From Bacteroidetes bacterium UBA5697 (GTDB taxonomy: Bacteria > Bacteroidota > Bacteroidia > B-17B0 > Aurantibacillaceae), in assembly GCA_002420145.1 (NCBI GenBank), contig DIHL01000071.1, positions 1 through 51,669 on the forward strand: a DNA stretch of 51,669 nucleotides, written 5' to 3'. The position numbers and the translations under genes were made by a program. The notes beneath the pieces are model-generated. The model was not told the origin of the DNA, ran no database searches, and saw only the letters and a program-made list of their open reading frames with translations. Positions 41,517 through 50,913 of the stretch are shown piece by piece. Every line of letters begins with the position of its first letter. Positions within the stretch are counted from its first letter, which is position 1.

Positions 41517-43618
41517 TAGCTTATCCCTAAATTATAAAACACAAAACTCCACATATCAGCAAATTCAGCAATTTGCTTATCTGTTGGCTTTCCAGCTCCA
41601 TGTCCCGCATTCACATCCACTCTAATCAACATAGGATTTTTTCCTAGATTATTTTTTTGTAAAGTAGCTGCAAATTTAAATGAATGTGCTGGCACTACTC
41701 TATCATCATGATCTCCTGTTAAAATCAAAGTAGCTGGATAGTTTACATTTTTCACATTATGTAGTGGCGAATACTTATATAGACAATCAAATTCATCTTT
41801 ATTTTCGCTACAGCCATAATCTACAGTCCAAGCTCTCCCAATTGTAAATAAATGAAACCTCAACATATCCAAAACACCAACTGTAGGAATAGCCACTTTA
41901 GCAATATCAGGGCGCTGAGTCATTACTGCGCCTATTAATAAGCCTCCATTACTTCTACCATGTATTGCTAATTTTTCGTGTGATGTGTATTTATTTTCTA
42001 CTAAATAATCGCAAGCCGCTATAAAATCATCAAATACATTTTGTTTTTTACATTTTGTACCATCCATGTGCCAATCTTCTCCATACTCGCCACCTCCTCG
42101 TAAATTAGGAACACAATAAATTCCTCCTGCTTCTAAAAACACTGCTCTATCAATTCTGTATTCTGGGGTATATGAAATATTGAATCCTCCATAGCCAAAA
42201 ACAAAGCAAGGGTTATTTCCGTTTAATTCAATTCCTTTTTTATGCGTTATAAACATCGAAACTTTTGTACCGTCTTTACTTTTATAAAACACTTGTTTGG
42301 TTTCATATTGATTAGACTGAAAAGAGCAGTTAGGTTTAAAAATTCGACGACTAAGTCCTGCACGCATATCATAAAAATAAATCTCCTCGGGGCTTGTAAA
42401 AGATACTATGGAATACATGGCATTTTCTTCTTCTCTTGAAGAATTAACAGCATTAACCTTACAAATTCCAGGAAGAGCAATTTCTTTCTCAATCTTTCCG
42501 CTCATATTATGTAGATATAACTTAGAGGAAACATTTTTCAAATAGTTAGAAATAATTTTGTTTCCACAAAAAGAAACGCCTTCTAATAAATCCTCTTTTT
42601 GAGACAACACATCTTCCCAATTATCCTGTGTAGGATTATTTAAACTCACTTTCACTAATTTATAACGAGGTGCTTTATAGTTTGTATAAACATAAAATTG
42701 ATTGCCAATATTTTCCATCACACTATATTCATTATCAAAATTAGAAACAATAGGAATAAATTTATTATGTGATTGAGATAAATCTTTAATCATCATACTT
42801 TGACCACTAGTGCTCTCGCTTCCATAAATAATTAAATAACTCTCATCGTGAGTTACTTGTGCCGAAAAGTTTCTGTTAGGATGCTCCTTGTCTTCATATA
42901 CTAATACATCTTGGCTTTGCTCTGTACCTAATGTGTGATAATAAACTTTATGAAATTCATTTTTTTGAGTAAATGCTTTTTCATCAGAAGGTGCATCATA
43001 TCTGCTATAATAAAATCCATTGCCTTTCCATGCCATTCCCGAAAATTTAACCCATTTTACAACATCTTTTAAATCTTCTTTTGTATTAATATTTTTTACA
43101 TGAATCTCAACCCAATCACTACCAGCTTTTGAAATCCCATACGCTAAATAATTTCCATCTTTACTGATATCCATGCCACTTAACGATGTTGTTCCATCCT
43201 TTGATAAAGTATTAGGGTCCAAAAGAACAACTGGGTTATCTAGCAGAGATGCTTGAGAGCAAAACACCGATTGATTTTGTAAACCATTATTTCTAAACGA
43301 AAAAAACAACTTTCCTTTTTTAAAAGGTGTACTCATTTTGTCAAAATTCCACAAAGAGGTTAAGCGCTCTTTTACTTTTTCTCTGTAAGAAATTTGAGAC
43401 AAATATTGGTTTGTAACCTTATTTTGATTTTCAACCCATATTTTCGTTTCCTGAGAATTATCATCCTCAAGCCATCTATAAGGGTCTTCTACCTTTACTC
43501 CATGATAGGTATCTTTTTGTTTAACTATTTTAGACTCAGGATAGTTCATTTGACTATATGTGTTTGAACAAAAACATGTGAATAGAAGACCTATTAAAGC
43601 CACTTTTAATACTTTCAT
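41513..43618 (-). CDS. Prolyl oligopeptidase family serine peptidase (S9A)
   Basis: 701 residues from ATG 43618. The open frame extends further upstream, but that part is antisense to the AlkD-like gene and precedes the predicted promoter. Signal peptide about 1-23 (MKVLKVALIGLLFTCFCSNT ahead of YSQ). N-terminal PRWLEDD-type substrate entry (VEDPYRWLEDDNSQE), then a seven-bladed propeller, then the alpha/beta hydrolase domain. Catalytic Ser in IHGRSNGGLLIG (GxSxGG), Asp in LTGDHDDRVVP, His in NAGHGAGKP. It cuts after Pro in short peptides; export to the periplasm is expected. Confidence 0.94.
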   Translation of the reverse strand: MKVLKVALIGLLFTCFCSNTYSQMNYPESKIVKQKDTYHGVKVEDPYRWLEDDNSQETKIWVENQNKVTNQYLSQISYREKVKERLTSLWNFDKMSTPFKKGKLFFSFRNNGLQNQSVFCSQASLLDNPVVLLDPNTLSKDGTTSLSGMDISKDGNYLAYGISKAGSDWVEIHVKNINTKEDLKDVVKWVKFSGMAWKGNGFYYSRYDAPSDEKAFTQKNEFHKVYYHTLGTEQSQDVLVYEDKEHPNRNFSAQVTHDESYLIIYGSESTSGQSMMIKDLSQSHNKFIPIVSNFDNEYSVMENIGNQFYVYTNYKAPRYKLVKVSLNNPTQDNWEDVLSQKEDLLEGVSFCGNKIISNYLKNVSSKLYLHNMSGKIEKEIALPGICKVNAVNSSREEENAMYSIVSFTSPEEIYFYDMRAGLSRRIFKPNCSFQSNQYETKQVFYKSKDGTKVSMFITHKKGIELNGNNPCFVFGYGGFNISYTPEYRIDRAVFLEAGGIYCVPNLRGGGEYGEDWHMDGTKCKKQNVFDDFIAACDYLVENKYTSHEKLAIHGRSNGGLLIGAVMTQRPDIAKVAIPTVGVLDMLRFHLFTIGRAWTVDYGCSENKDEFDCLYKYSPLHNVKNVNYPATLILTGDHDDRVVPAHSFKFAATLQKNNLGKNPMLIRVDVNAGHGAGKPTDKQIAEFADMWSFVFYNLGISY

Positions 43619-43624
43619 AATATT

Positions 43625-43632
43625 TACATTTG
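43625..43632 (+). promoter_or_regulatory. Predicted -7 element of the AlkD-like gene (near leaderless)
   Basis: TACATTTG, an exact TAnnTTTG match, 8 bp before the ATG at 43641. The transcript would begin at or next to the start codon. No clear TTTG at -33. Confidence 0.4.
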
Positions 43633-43640
43633 TTAGAAGA

Positions 43641-44393
43641 ATGAAAACGGATATAAACAAATATACCAAAGAAGTAGAAAATACGCTAAACCGCTTATCA
43701 CTAAATAATGACAAACAAAAAACTGAAAAACTAAAAAAATACATCGGCACCAATTTAAACGTACTTGGTCTTGTAACTAAAGTACAAATAGATGCGCACA
43801 AAAAGGGCTTTAGTTTTTACAGCGAACAGAAAGAAGATACTTTTTTGATTCTAAATAACATCTATCAACAAAGTACTATATTTGAAGCAAAAAATATTGC
43901 CTTTATTTTTTTAGATAAAAATCACAAACACATTTCTCTTCAAAAGCAACTAAACATATTGCCAAAATGGGTGAAACATGTTGACAATTGGGCTCATTCC
44001 GACGGATTATCAAAATATCTCTCAAAGTTAGTTGAAGATGATAGAACTCATGAGCACATGTTATCTATCATTAAAAAGTGGAATACATCAAAAAACTTAT
44101 GGGAACGCAGACAATCTCTAATCTCCTTGTTTTATTATGCTAGAACTAAAAGCAAACATGTTAGTTTTGAATTGACTCAAGAACTGGTATCACCACTTCT
44201 AAACGACAAAGAGTATTATGTTCAAAAAGCAGTTGGCTGGACATTAAGAGAAAGCTATAATGTTTATCCAAAACAAACATATACTTTCATAGAACAAAAT
44301 ATAAAAAACATAAGTCCCACAGCATTTACAACATGCCTAGAAAAAATGACTAAAAAACAGAAAGATATTTTAAAAGAAAAAAGAAAAAAATAA
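43641..44393 (+). CDS. AlkD-like DNA alkylation repair protein (HEAT-like repeats)
   Basis: 250 residues from ATG 43641. Helical repeat protein with the AlkD signature elements HVDNWAHSDGLSKYL, KNLWERRQSLISLFYYA and YYVQKAVGWTLRESY. The family removes bulky alkylated bases without base flipping; Trp and Asp positions of the AlkD site appear kept (DNWAH; NLWERR; QKAVGW). Activity here is inferred. Its ATG lies 22 bp from the divergent peptidase start, so the promoters overlap coding DNA. Its stop shares one base with the next start (TAATG). Confidence 0.85.
   Translation: MKTDINKYTKEVENTLNRLSLNNDKQKTEKLKKYIGTNLNVLGLVTKVQIDAHKKGFSFYSEQKEDTFLILNNIYQQSTIFEAKNIAFIFLDKNHKHISLQKQLNILPKWVKHVDNWAHSDGLSKYLSKLVEDDRTHEHMLSIIKKWNTSKNLWERRQSLISLFYYARTKSKHVSFELTQELVSPLLNDKEYYVQKAVGWTLRESYNVYPKQTYTFIEQNIKNISPTAFTTCLEKMTKKQKDILKEKRKK
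43658..43665 (-). promoter_or_regulatory. Predicted -7 element of the prolyl oligopeptidase gene
   Basis: On the minus strand it reads TATATTTG, an exact TAnnTTTG match, 40 bp before ATG 43618. It lies within the coding sequence of the divergent AlkD-like gene (codons 6-9). No TTTG at -33. Confidence 0.4.
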
Positions 44394-45304
44394 TGAAGTA
44401 CGTTTATATATTTATAATATATGTCATTAGTGAATGCTTATTGGCTCAAAAAAAATTGACCCCTGAAGAATACATCGCAGCCTACAAAGAAGATGCTGTA
44501 AAAGAAATGTATTTACATAAAGTTCCAGCTTGTATTACACTGGCGCAAGGGATGCTCGAAAGCGGCAATGGTAATAGTCCTCTAGCAAGAAATGCAAATA
44601 ATCATTTTGGAATCAAATGTCATAAAGAATGGGGCGGAGAAACATACATCATGGACGACGATTCAGCTAATGAATGTTTCAGAAAATACAATGATGTTTT
44701 GGAATCATACAGCGACCATAGTTTATTCTTATTTTCAAGATCAAGGTATGCCGCTCTCTTCGAATTAAATATTAATGATTACAAAGGCTGGTGTTATGGA
44801 TTAAAAGCTGCAGGTTATGCAACAGATCCTAAATATCCTCAACGATTAATTGATTTAATTGAAAAATATAAACTACAAGAGTTAAATGTTATGGAGAATA
44901 CTCCAAAACAAGATTTGCCATCTCGACATGTCATCAATTCTGATTTATCTATCCGAGAGGTTTATCGTTTCAATCATATTAAATTTGTCATCGCTAAAGA
45001 GAATGATTCCTTTTATAAAATTGCGACTGATTTTAATTTAGAACTAGATCAAATACTTGACTATAATGATTTAAGTAAAGATGACAAATTAAGCTACGGA
45101 CAAAAAATATATATTGAGAAAAAGAGAAGGAGGGCACTTGAACCTATTCATGTGGTTCAAAAAAACGAAACATTAAAATCTATTTCTCAACTACATGGCA
45201 TTCGTTTAAGTTCTATTTGTAAAAAAAATCATCTAAAACCAACTGATAAATTAAAAGTTGGAGACGTTATTTATTTAAGACAAAAGAAAAGCAATACTAA
45301 ATAA
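44393..45304 (+). CDS. Glucosaminidase (GH73-type) with two LysM domains
   Basis: 303 residues. A hydrophobic start (MKYVYIFIIYVISECLLAQ) acts as signal peptide. About 30-165 is the glucosaminidase domain (ITLAQGMLESGNGNSPLA with the catalytic Glu, ANNHFGIKCH, then YAALFELNINDYKGWCYGLK and GYATDPKYPQRLI). Two LysM modules follow: about 200-240 (FVIAKENDSFYKIATDF) and 255-300 (HVVQKNETLKSISQLHGI). It hydrolyses GlcNAc-MurNAc bonds of peptidoglycan in the periplasm. Coupled to the AlkD-like gene by TAATG overlap. Terminator follows. Confidence 0.92.
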   Translation: MKYVYIFIIYVISECLLAQKKLTPEEYIAAYKEDAVKEMYLHKVPACITLAQGMLESGNGNSPLARNANNHFGIKCHKEWGGETYIMDDDSANECFRKYNDVLESYSDHSLFLFSRSRYAALFELNINDYKGWCYGLKAAGYATDPKYPQRLIDLIEKYKLQELNVMENTPKQDLPSRHVINSDLSIREVYRFNHIKFVIAKENDSFYKIATDFNLELDQILDYNDLSKDDKLSYGQKIYIEKKRRRALEPIHVVQKNETLKSISQLHGIRLSSICKKNHLKPTDKLKVGDVIYLRQKKSNTK

Positions 45305-45315
45305 ATTTATTTTAA

Positions 45316-45352
45316 AATAATAAAGGCTCGTATAATACGAGCCTTTATTATT
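45316..45352. terminator. Bidirectional terminator between glucosaminidase and giant metalloprotease genes
   Basis: A perfect 17-bp stem, AATAATAAAGGCTCGTA (45316-45332) with TACGAGCCTTTATTATT (45336-45352), loop of three bases, T run on the plus strand and A run on the other side. It serves both converging genes. Confidence 0.88.
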
Positions 45353-45368
45353 TTTAGTTAGTCCTAAA

Positions 45369-48300
45369 TTATTCTTTAATTACTTTAATAATATTTTGGC
45401 TACCATCAGCAACTATTCGTATAGAGTAAATTCCTCTAGCATAATTAGCTAATGATATTGTCGTAACTGTATTTGTAGCTTTTTCAGAAACCACTAATTT
45501 ACCAATCGCATCATATAATTCAATCGTAGATTGGTTAACTGCTGATGCATTTATTTTCACATAAATCAATTCTTTAGTAGGATTTGGATAAACAGACACC
45601 ATATCACTAATGATTTCTTGAACGCCAGTACATAAACTAACATTTACCGTTTGTGTTGCAGCAGCCGAACATGTATTAGCATCAGTATAAGTATAAGTTA
45701 ACGTAAATGTACCAGCACCAGACACAGCAGGATCAAAACTTGAACCACTAACACCTGTTCCTGAATAAACACCACCAGCAGGACTACCCGCTAAAGTAAC
45801 TGCAGCATTGTTAACACATAAAGGACTAGCTATAGAAGCTAATGTTACATTTGGCAATGCATTAACTGTTACTGTAACTTCCTGTGTTGCAGTTGTACTA
45901 CATCCTGTTAAGTTACCACTAACTGTATAAATAGAAGTACTTGTAGGATTTACAAAAATAGTTGATGAATTTGAGGTAGTGTTCCACGTATAAGTAGTAA
46001 CACCGCTAGCTGCTAAAGTTGCTGTTGAACCAGCACAAATAGTAGTAGAGTTAACCGAAATAGAAGGTGCAGAAATTACATTTATTGTAGCCGATACGCT
46101 ATTATCACAACCATCAACTGAAGTTCCTGTTACAGTATATGTAGTTGTTACAACAGGGTTATCCATTAAATTAGAAGAAGTAGCTCCTGTGTTCCACAAA
46201 TAAGTAGATGCTCCTGAAGCTGATAAAGTTCCTGTTGAACCAACACAAATTGTCACATTAGATACTGTAACAATTGGAAGAGCGTTAACAACTACAGTTG
46301 CAATTTGAGAATCTGAACAACCTGAACTTAATCCTGTGATTGTATAAACAGTTGTTGAAGTAGGGCTAACTGAAATAGAAGATGTGGTTGCACCTGTATT
46401 CCATGAATATGAAGTTGCTCCAGAAGCTGTTAGATTAGCAGATGTGCCTGCACAAACAGTAGCACTATTTACCACAACTGTTGGTGTTGTATTAACAGCT
46501 ACACTAACTGTTTTCGTGTCTGTACAGTTTGCGTTAGAACCTACAACAGTGTATGTAGTGTTTACAGATGGTGAAACAGAAATAGAAGATGTTGTTGCTC
46601 CTGTATTCCATGAGTAGCTAGTTGCACCAGAAGCTGATAAATTAACTGATGAACCTGTACATAATGTTGCATTGTTTACTGCAACTGTTGGAGTTATGTT
46701 TACAACAACCGAAGTGGTTTTTGTATTGACACATCCATTTGTAGTTCCTGTAACTGTATAGTTTGTAGTTGTAGAAGGGGAAACAGAAATAGAAGATGTT
46801 AATGCTCCTGTATTCCATGAATATGTAGTTGCTCCTGTAGCAGTTAAATTAATTGCTGTTCCAGAACATATAGTTGCATTTGATACAGCAACTGTTGGAG
46901 TTGCTTTTACAGTAACAGTAACAGTTGTTGTATTATTACAACCTGAATTAGACCCGGTAACTGTATAACTTGTGGTTGTTGGTGGGTTAACAGAAATAGA
47001 AGACGTTGTTGCTCCTGTATTCCAAGAATAAGTTGTTGCTCCTGTAGCGGTTAAATTAGCTGCCGTTCCGGAACAAATAGTAGCATTTGAAACCGCAACA
47101 GTAGGAGTTGCATTAACTGTTACTGTCGTCGTTTTTGTATTAACACAACCATTCGTAGTACCTGTTACAGTATAATTTGTTGTTACTGTAGGTGACACTG
47201 AGATATTAGGTGAATTAGCTCCAGTACTCCAACTGTATGTGGTTGCTCCAGATGCATTTAAATTTGCAGACGCTCCTGAACAAATAGAAGCGCTATTCAC
47301 AGCAATTGTTGGAGTTGCTTTAACGGTTACACTAACTGTTTTTGTATTAACACAACCATTTGTAGTTCCTGTAACAGTATAGTTTGAAGTTACAGTTGGA
47401 GTTACAGAAATTGATGCGGTTGTTGCTCCTGTATTCCAAGAATATGAAGTCGCTCCTGAAGCAACCAAGTTTGCTGCTGTTCCAGAACATACAGTTGCAT
47501 TAGATATAGCTACCGTTGGAGTTGCGTTTACAGTCACACTTACGGTTTTTGTTGCAGTAGCTGTACATCCAGATAAATTACCTGTAACTGTATAGACTGT
47601 TGATGCAGAAGGTGTCACTGAAATAGAAGAAGTATTTGCACCTGTACTCCAAGTATATGTTGTAACACCACTTGCACTTAAAGTTGTTGTACTGCCTGAA
47701 CATATTGTAGATGAGTTAACTGCAATTGAAGGAGCTGAACCTACAGTTACAGATGCTGTTGCTGTTTTCACACAACCAGCAGTTGAAGTTCCTGTCACTG
47801 TATATGTTGTACTAACAGTTGGAGACACAGCTACGTTTGCACCAGTAGCTCCTGTATTCCAAGTATAGGTATTAGCTCCTGACGCCACTAAGGTGCCTGT
47901 TGATCCAGCGCAAATAGTAGTACTACTTACTGCTACAGCAGGTAATGCATTAACTGTTACACTTACCGTTTTAGTATTTGCACAACCAACTGTATTAGTT
48001 CCAGTTACAGTGTATATCGAAGTAACTGTTGGTGTAACAGAAATTGATGATGTTGTAGCGCCCGTATTCCACGAATAACTTGTAGCACCAGTTGCTGTTA
48101 AATTAGCTGCTGTACCAGAACACACGGTTGCATTATTTACAGCTACTGTTGGTGTTGTATTTACAGTAACGCTTACCGTTTTTGTATTTGCACATCCAAC
48201 AGAATTTGTTCCAACAACTGTATAAGTTGTATTTACAGTTGGAGTTACAGAAATCGAAGATGTTGTAGCACCTGTATTCCATGAATATGTTGTTGCTCCC

Positions 48301-50738
48301 GAAGCAGTTATGTTAACAGAAGACCCTAAACAAACGTTTGTATTAGTAACTGCAACTGTAGGATTTGCGCTTACTGTCACACTTAATGTTTTAGTATTTG
48401 TACATCCATTTGTTGTACCAGTTACTGAATAATTTGTTGTCACCGTTGGAGTAACTGAAATAGAAGATGTTGTAGCGCCTGTGTTCCATGAATATGATGT
48501 TGCTCCTGTTGCTGTTAAATTAGTAGATGACCCTAAACAAACGCTTGCATTTGATGCAGCTACCGTAGGAGTAGCGCTCACTGTTATTGTTTGAGAAACA
48601 GGCGTGCTTGTTCCTGAAGCATTTGCGGAAGTTAAAGTCACTGTATATGTTCCGCCAGCTGTATAAGTTACACTTGGGTTTTGAACTGTAGACGTTGCTG
48701 GTGTTCCACCAGGGAACGACCAAGACCAACTTGTTGGTGTATTTGTTGATTGATCAGAAAAAGAAATAGATGTTCCAGAGCATTTTGTTGCAGCTGCTGA
48801 GAAACTAGCAACAGGAGCTGCTGCAGTTGTTGTGTAAGAAACATTAACATTATCTAAATAAACATAATTTCCCCATCCACTGCGAGATTCGAACTTTAAA
48901 TAAACACTAGGTTGTCCAACATATGAAGATAAACTAACTGTTTCTCTTCTCCATTGAGCATTAGCTGTAGGAGTATAAGCCGCTGTAGAAGTTCCAACAG
49001 AAGTTGATAATTGTGTGCCTCCTTTAGTATATATATTAGTCCATGTACCTCCGCAATCTGAAGATATAAATACGTTTAAAGTATCAATATCAACTGTGCT
49101 ATACATTTTGTGAGACACGTCAAACGTTACATTTAATGAACTATTGGCACCTGTAAAACTTAAAGCTGGTGTACGTAATGCATCTTTTTGTCCTGTAATA
49201 TCAATATTTCCAGTATAGTTATCCATTCTAGCGCAGGCTGTTGTTGTAGGCACAACAGGAATTCCAGTTGTATTAGCAACTCTTGTCCAAGTATTTGCGG
49301 CATTTAAAGTATTACTTGCTAGTTTAACCCAACCAGTCGGAGGAAAAGTTGTTGCATCAAATCTCTCAGTAAAAGGTAATGCTTGACCAACAGGAGCAGA
49401 AACAACCGTAAAAGTAGATGTCATACTATTATTAGCAGCATTTTGATCTGTTCCACCATTTGGAGAAGTTACCCAAACAGAAAAAGTATGTGCTGAATTA
49501 GTTAAACCTGCATAAGTATTTAAAGTTAAAACCGTAGATGTACCAGACGCTAAAGAACCAGTCCAACTTAATGTTTGAGTAGCTAAAGCATCCATTTTGT
49601 AATTAATAGTAGCAGATGTTAATGTGGTTGAACCAACATTAGCTAATGAAACTTTAGGGGTTACACTATTATTACAAGTAGAAGAACCATTAACAGGTGC
49701 AAAAACACTTGAAATTCCTGCATCTAATGCCGAAACAGGGGTACAACCTAATGATGTTTGCAATATATTCCACGGCGCTGTATTTACAACAGCTTCCATA
49801 CGAGCGACTTGATTTGCCGTAAACATATACATACAAGCATCGTCTGTATAATCCATATAATTCATCCACATGGTTCCTGGACTTGAAGGAGAACATGCAT
49901 CTGTTTGAATTGAACCTTGAGCAAAACAACCGTAATGTTCTCCAGCTTGGTTAGGAGTATCAGCACAATTATCTGTTCCTGTACAACCCGTTCCATCATC
50001 TCCCCAAATATGATTTAAATTGAAACAGTGCCCAAATTCGTGCGTGCCTGTTCTTCCTAAATTAAAAGGAGCCGTTGCTGATCCACCACTTCCTGTATAT
50101 GCATAATCAATTACCAAGCCCCAAGTTTGACTAATTGTTCCTGTTGGAAACTCTCCGTAACCTAATAGCGATCCTGATAAATCACAAACCCAGATATTTA
50201 CATATTTAGTAACATCCCAAGGATCATCCCCGCCAGATGCACTTGATTTAACAGCATCATTAGTTCCAAAAGAAGTAACGGTTGTTGATTTATGAACAAT
50301 ACCTGTTGTAGCATTTCCATTTGGATCACGTTGAGCTAAACAAAAACGAATATTTGATCCAGTTGCAACAGTAGAAAAAGTAGGTTGTGTTACTTTATTA
50401 GCATCTGTATTTAACTTAGCAAAATCGTCATTCAAAACCTGAACCTGAGAAGCAGCTTGTGCATTACTAATATTTTCAGCAGCCGTATTATAAACAATAT
50501 GAACAACTACTGGAATGGTAACAATTGGCATAACGCTTGTTCTGCTAGATGCTTGGTTAGCCAAATATTGTTCAATAACTTGGTTGTATTGAGCCAAATC
50601 GTTTTCATAATTAGGTCGAGTTTGTTTTAAATAATTATGATGCTGAAGTGTCCCACATACTCTTTGCGTTGGTGTTTGAGCAAAAAGAGTAATTGATGAA
50701 TAAATTGCTGTTACGATAGTTAGTAATGTTTTTTTCAT
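45369..50738 (-). CDS. T9SS-exported M43-type metalloprotease with PKD and tandem Ig-like repeats
   Basis: 1789 residues from ATG 50738; the longer frame adds 18 residues ahead of the signal peptide MKKTLLTIVTAIYSSITLFA. The zinc motif is HEFGHCFNLNH (His233, Glu234, His237, His243) with a Met-turn NYMDY (Met295), as in pappalysin-type M43 peptidases. A CARDB-like domain (~355-460) and a jelly-roll-like region (~475-650) follow, then a PKD domain (~660-735, SWSWSFPGGTP). Then come 13 repeats of about 70 residues, one divergent unit, and a type A T9SS sorting domain (VSVYPNPTKELIYV to KVIKE). It should be exported by T9SS and attached to the surface or released. Confidence 0.93.
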   Translation of the reverse strand: MKKTLLTIVTAIYSSITLFAQTPTQRVCGTLQHHNYLKQTRPNYENDLAQYNQVIEQYLANQASSRTSVMPIVTIPVVVHIVYNTAAENISNAQAASQVQVLNDDFAKLNTDANKVTQPTFSTVATGSNIRFCLAQRDPNGNATTGIVHKSTTVTSFGTNDAVKSSASGGDDPWDVTKYVNIWVCDLSGSLLGYGEFPTGTISQTWGLVIDYAYTGSGGSATAPFNLGRTGTHEFGHCFNLNHIWGDDGTGCTGTDNCADTPNQAGEHYGCFAQGSIQTDACSPSSPGTMWMNYMDYTDDACMYMFTANQVARMEAVVNTAPWNILQTSLGCTPVSALDAGISSVFAPVNGSSTCNNSVTPKVSLANVGSTTLTSATINYKMDALATQTLSWTGSLASGTSTVLTLNTYAGLTNSAHTFSVWVTSPNGGTDQNAANNSMTSTFTVVSAPVGQALPFTERFDATTFPPTGWVKLASNTLNAANTWTRVANTTGIPVVPTTTACARMDNYTGNIDITGQKDALRTPALSFTGANSSLNVTFDVSHKMYSTVDIDTLNVFISSDCGGTWTNIYTKGGTQLSTSVGTSTAAYTPTANAQWRRETVSLSSYVGQPSVYLKFESRSGWGNYVYLDNVNVSYTTTAAAPVASFSAAATKCSGTSISFSDQSTNTPTSWSWSFPGGTPATSTVQNPSVTYTAGGTYTVTLTSANASGTSTPVSQTITVSATPTVAASNASVCLGSSTNLTATGATSYSWNTGATTSSISVTPTVTTNYSVTGTTNGCTNTKTLSVTVSANPTVAVTNTNVCLGSSVNITASGATTYSWNTGATTSSISVTPTVNTTYTVVGTNSVGCANTKTVSVTVNTTPTVAVNNATVCSGTAANLTATGATSYSWNTGATTSSISVTPTVTSIYTVTGTNTVGCANTKTVSVTVNALPAVAVSSTTICAGSTGTLVASGANTYTWNTGATGANVAVSPTVSTTYTVTGTSTAGCVKTATASVTVGSAPSIAVNSSTICSGSTTTLSASGVTTYTWSTGANTSSISVTPSASTVYTVTGNLSGCTATATKTVSVTVNATPTVAISNATVCSGTAANLVASGATSYSWNTGATTASISVTPTVTSNYTVTGTTNGCVNTKTVSVTVKATPTIAVNSASICSGASANLNASGATTYSWSTGANSPNISVSPTVTTNYTVTGTTNGCVNTKTTTVTVNATPTVAVSNATICSGTAANLTATGATTYSWNTGATTSSISVNPPTTTSYTVTGSNSGCNNTTTVTVTVKATPTVAVSNATICSGTAINLTATGATTYSWNTGALTSSISVSPSTTTNYTVTGTTNGCVNTKTTSVVVNITPTVAVNNATLCTGSSVNLSASGATSYSWNTGATTSSISVSPSVNTTYTVVGSNANCTDTKTVSVAVNTTPTVVVNSATVCAGTSANLTASGATSYSWNTGATTSSISVSPTSTTVYTITGLSSGCSDSQIATVVVNALPIVTVSNVTICVGSTGTLSASGASTYLWNTGATSSNLMDNPVVTTTYTVTGTSVDGCDNSVSATINVISAPSISVNSTTICAGSTATLAASGVTTYTWNTTSNSSTIFVNPTSTSIYTVSGNLTGCSTTATQEVTVTVNALPNVTLASIASPLCVNNAAVTLAGSPAGGVYSGTGVSGSSFDPAVSGAGTFTLTYTYTDANTCSAAATQTVNVSLCTGVQEIISDMVSVYPNPTKELIYVKINASAVNQSTIELYDAIGKLVVSEKATNTVTTISLANYARGIYSIRIVADGSQNIIKVIKE
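45855..48569 (-). repeat. 13 tandem repeats of about 209 bp inside the metalloprotease gene
   Basis: 2715 bp encode 13 units of 69-71 residues with the consensus PTVAVxNATxCSGT, then NLTATGATxYSWNTGATTSS, ISVxP, YTVTGT and GCxNTKTVSVTV. Each has two Cys about 45 residues apart, probably a disulphide across an Ig-like beta sandwich. Units 2-3 and 7-11 are very similar, units 4, 5, 12 and 13 more diverged. High likeness between units suggests expansion by recombination, and copy number may vary between strains. Confidence 0.9.
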
Positions 50739-50913
50739 TTTCAGATACAATGTTAGTTGCAATGAAGTAATGGAACCTATCTGATAATTCAAAAAAAACG
50801 AAACGATTTTAATAAAAAAAATCGCTAAATGGTTTAGATGGTTTTAATCTATAAAAAATAGATTTTTGTCTAATAAATAAGTTATTTTGTCGAAGCTGAT
50901 TTATGTTAATATC

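Noticed and set aside
43560..43640. Longer start of the AlkD-like gene at 43560
   Set aside because: It would begin ahead of the exact -7 box at 43625-43632 and overlaps the peptidase signal-peptide codons.
43619..43801. Longer N-terminus of the prolyl oligopeptidase gene (start at 43801)
   Set aside because: A standard signal peptide starts at ATG 43618, the predicted -7 box lies at 43658-43665, and the extra part is antisense to the AlkD-like coding frame.
45855..48569. Regularly spaced direct repeats that could suggest a CRISPR array
   Set aside because: Period of about 209 bp, in frame, protein-coding with conserved residues; no short repeats with unique spacers and no cas gene.
45369..50738. 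Open frames on the plus strand (e.g. 46384-46617, 47893-48078, 49624-49812) and other minus frames inside the giant protease gene
   Set aside because: They follow the repeat period of the true gene and have no signal peptide, motif or promoter of their own; shadow frames of a Thr/Ser/Val-rich repeat protein.
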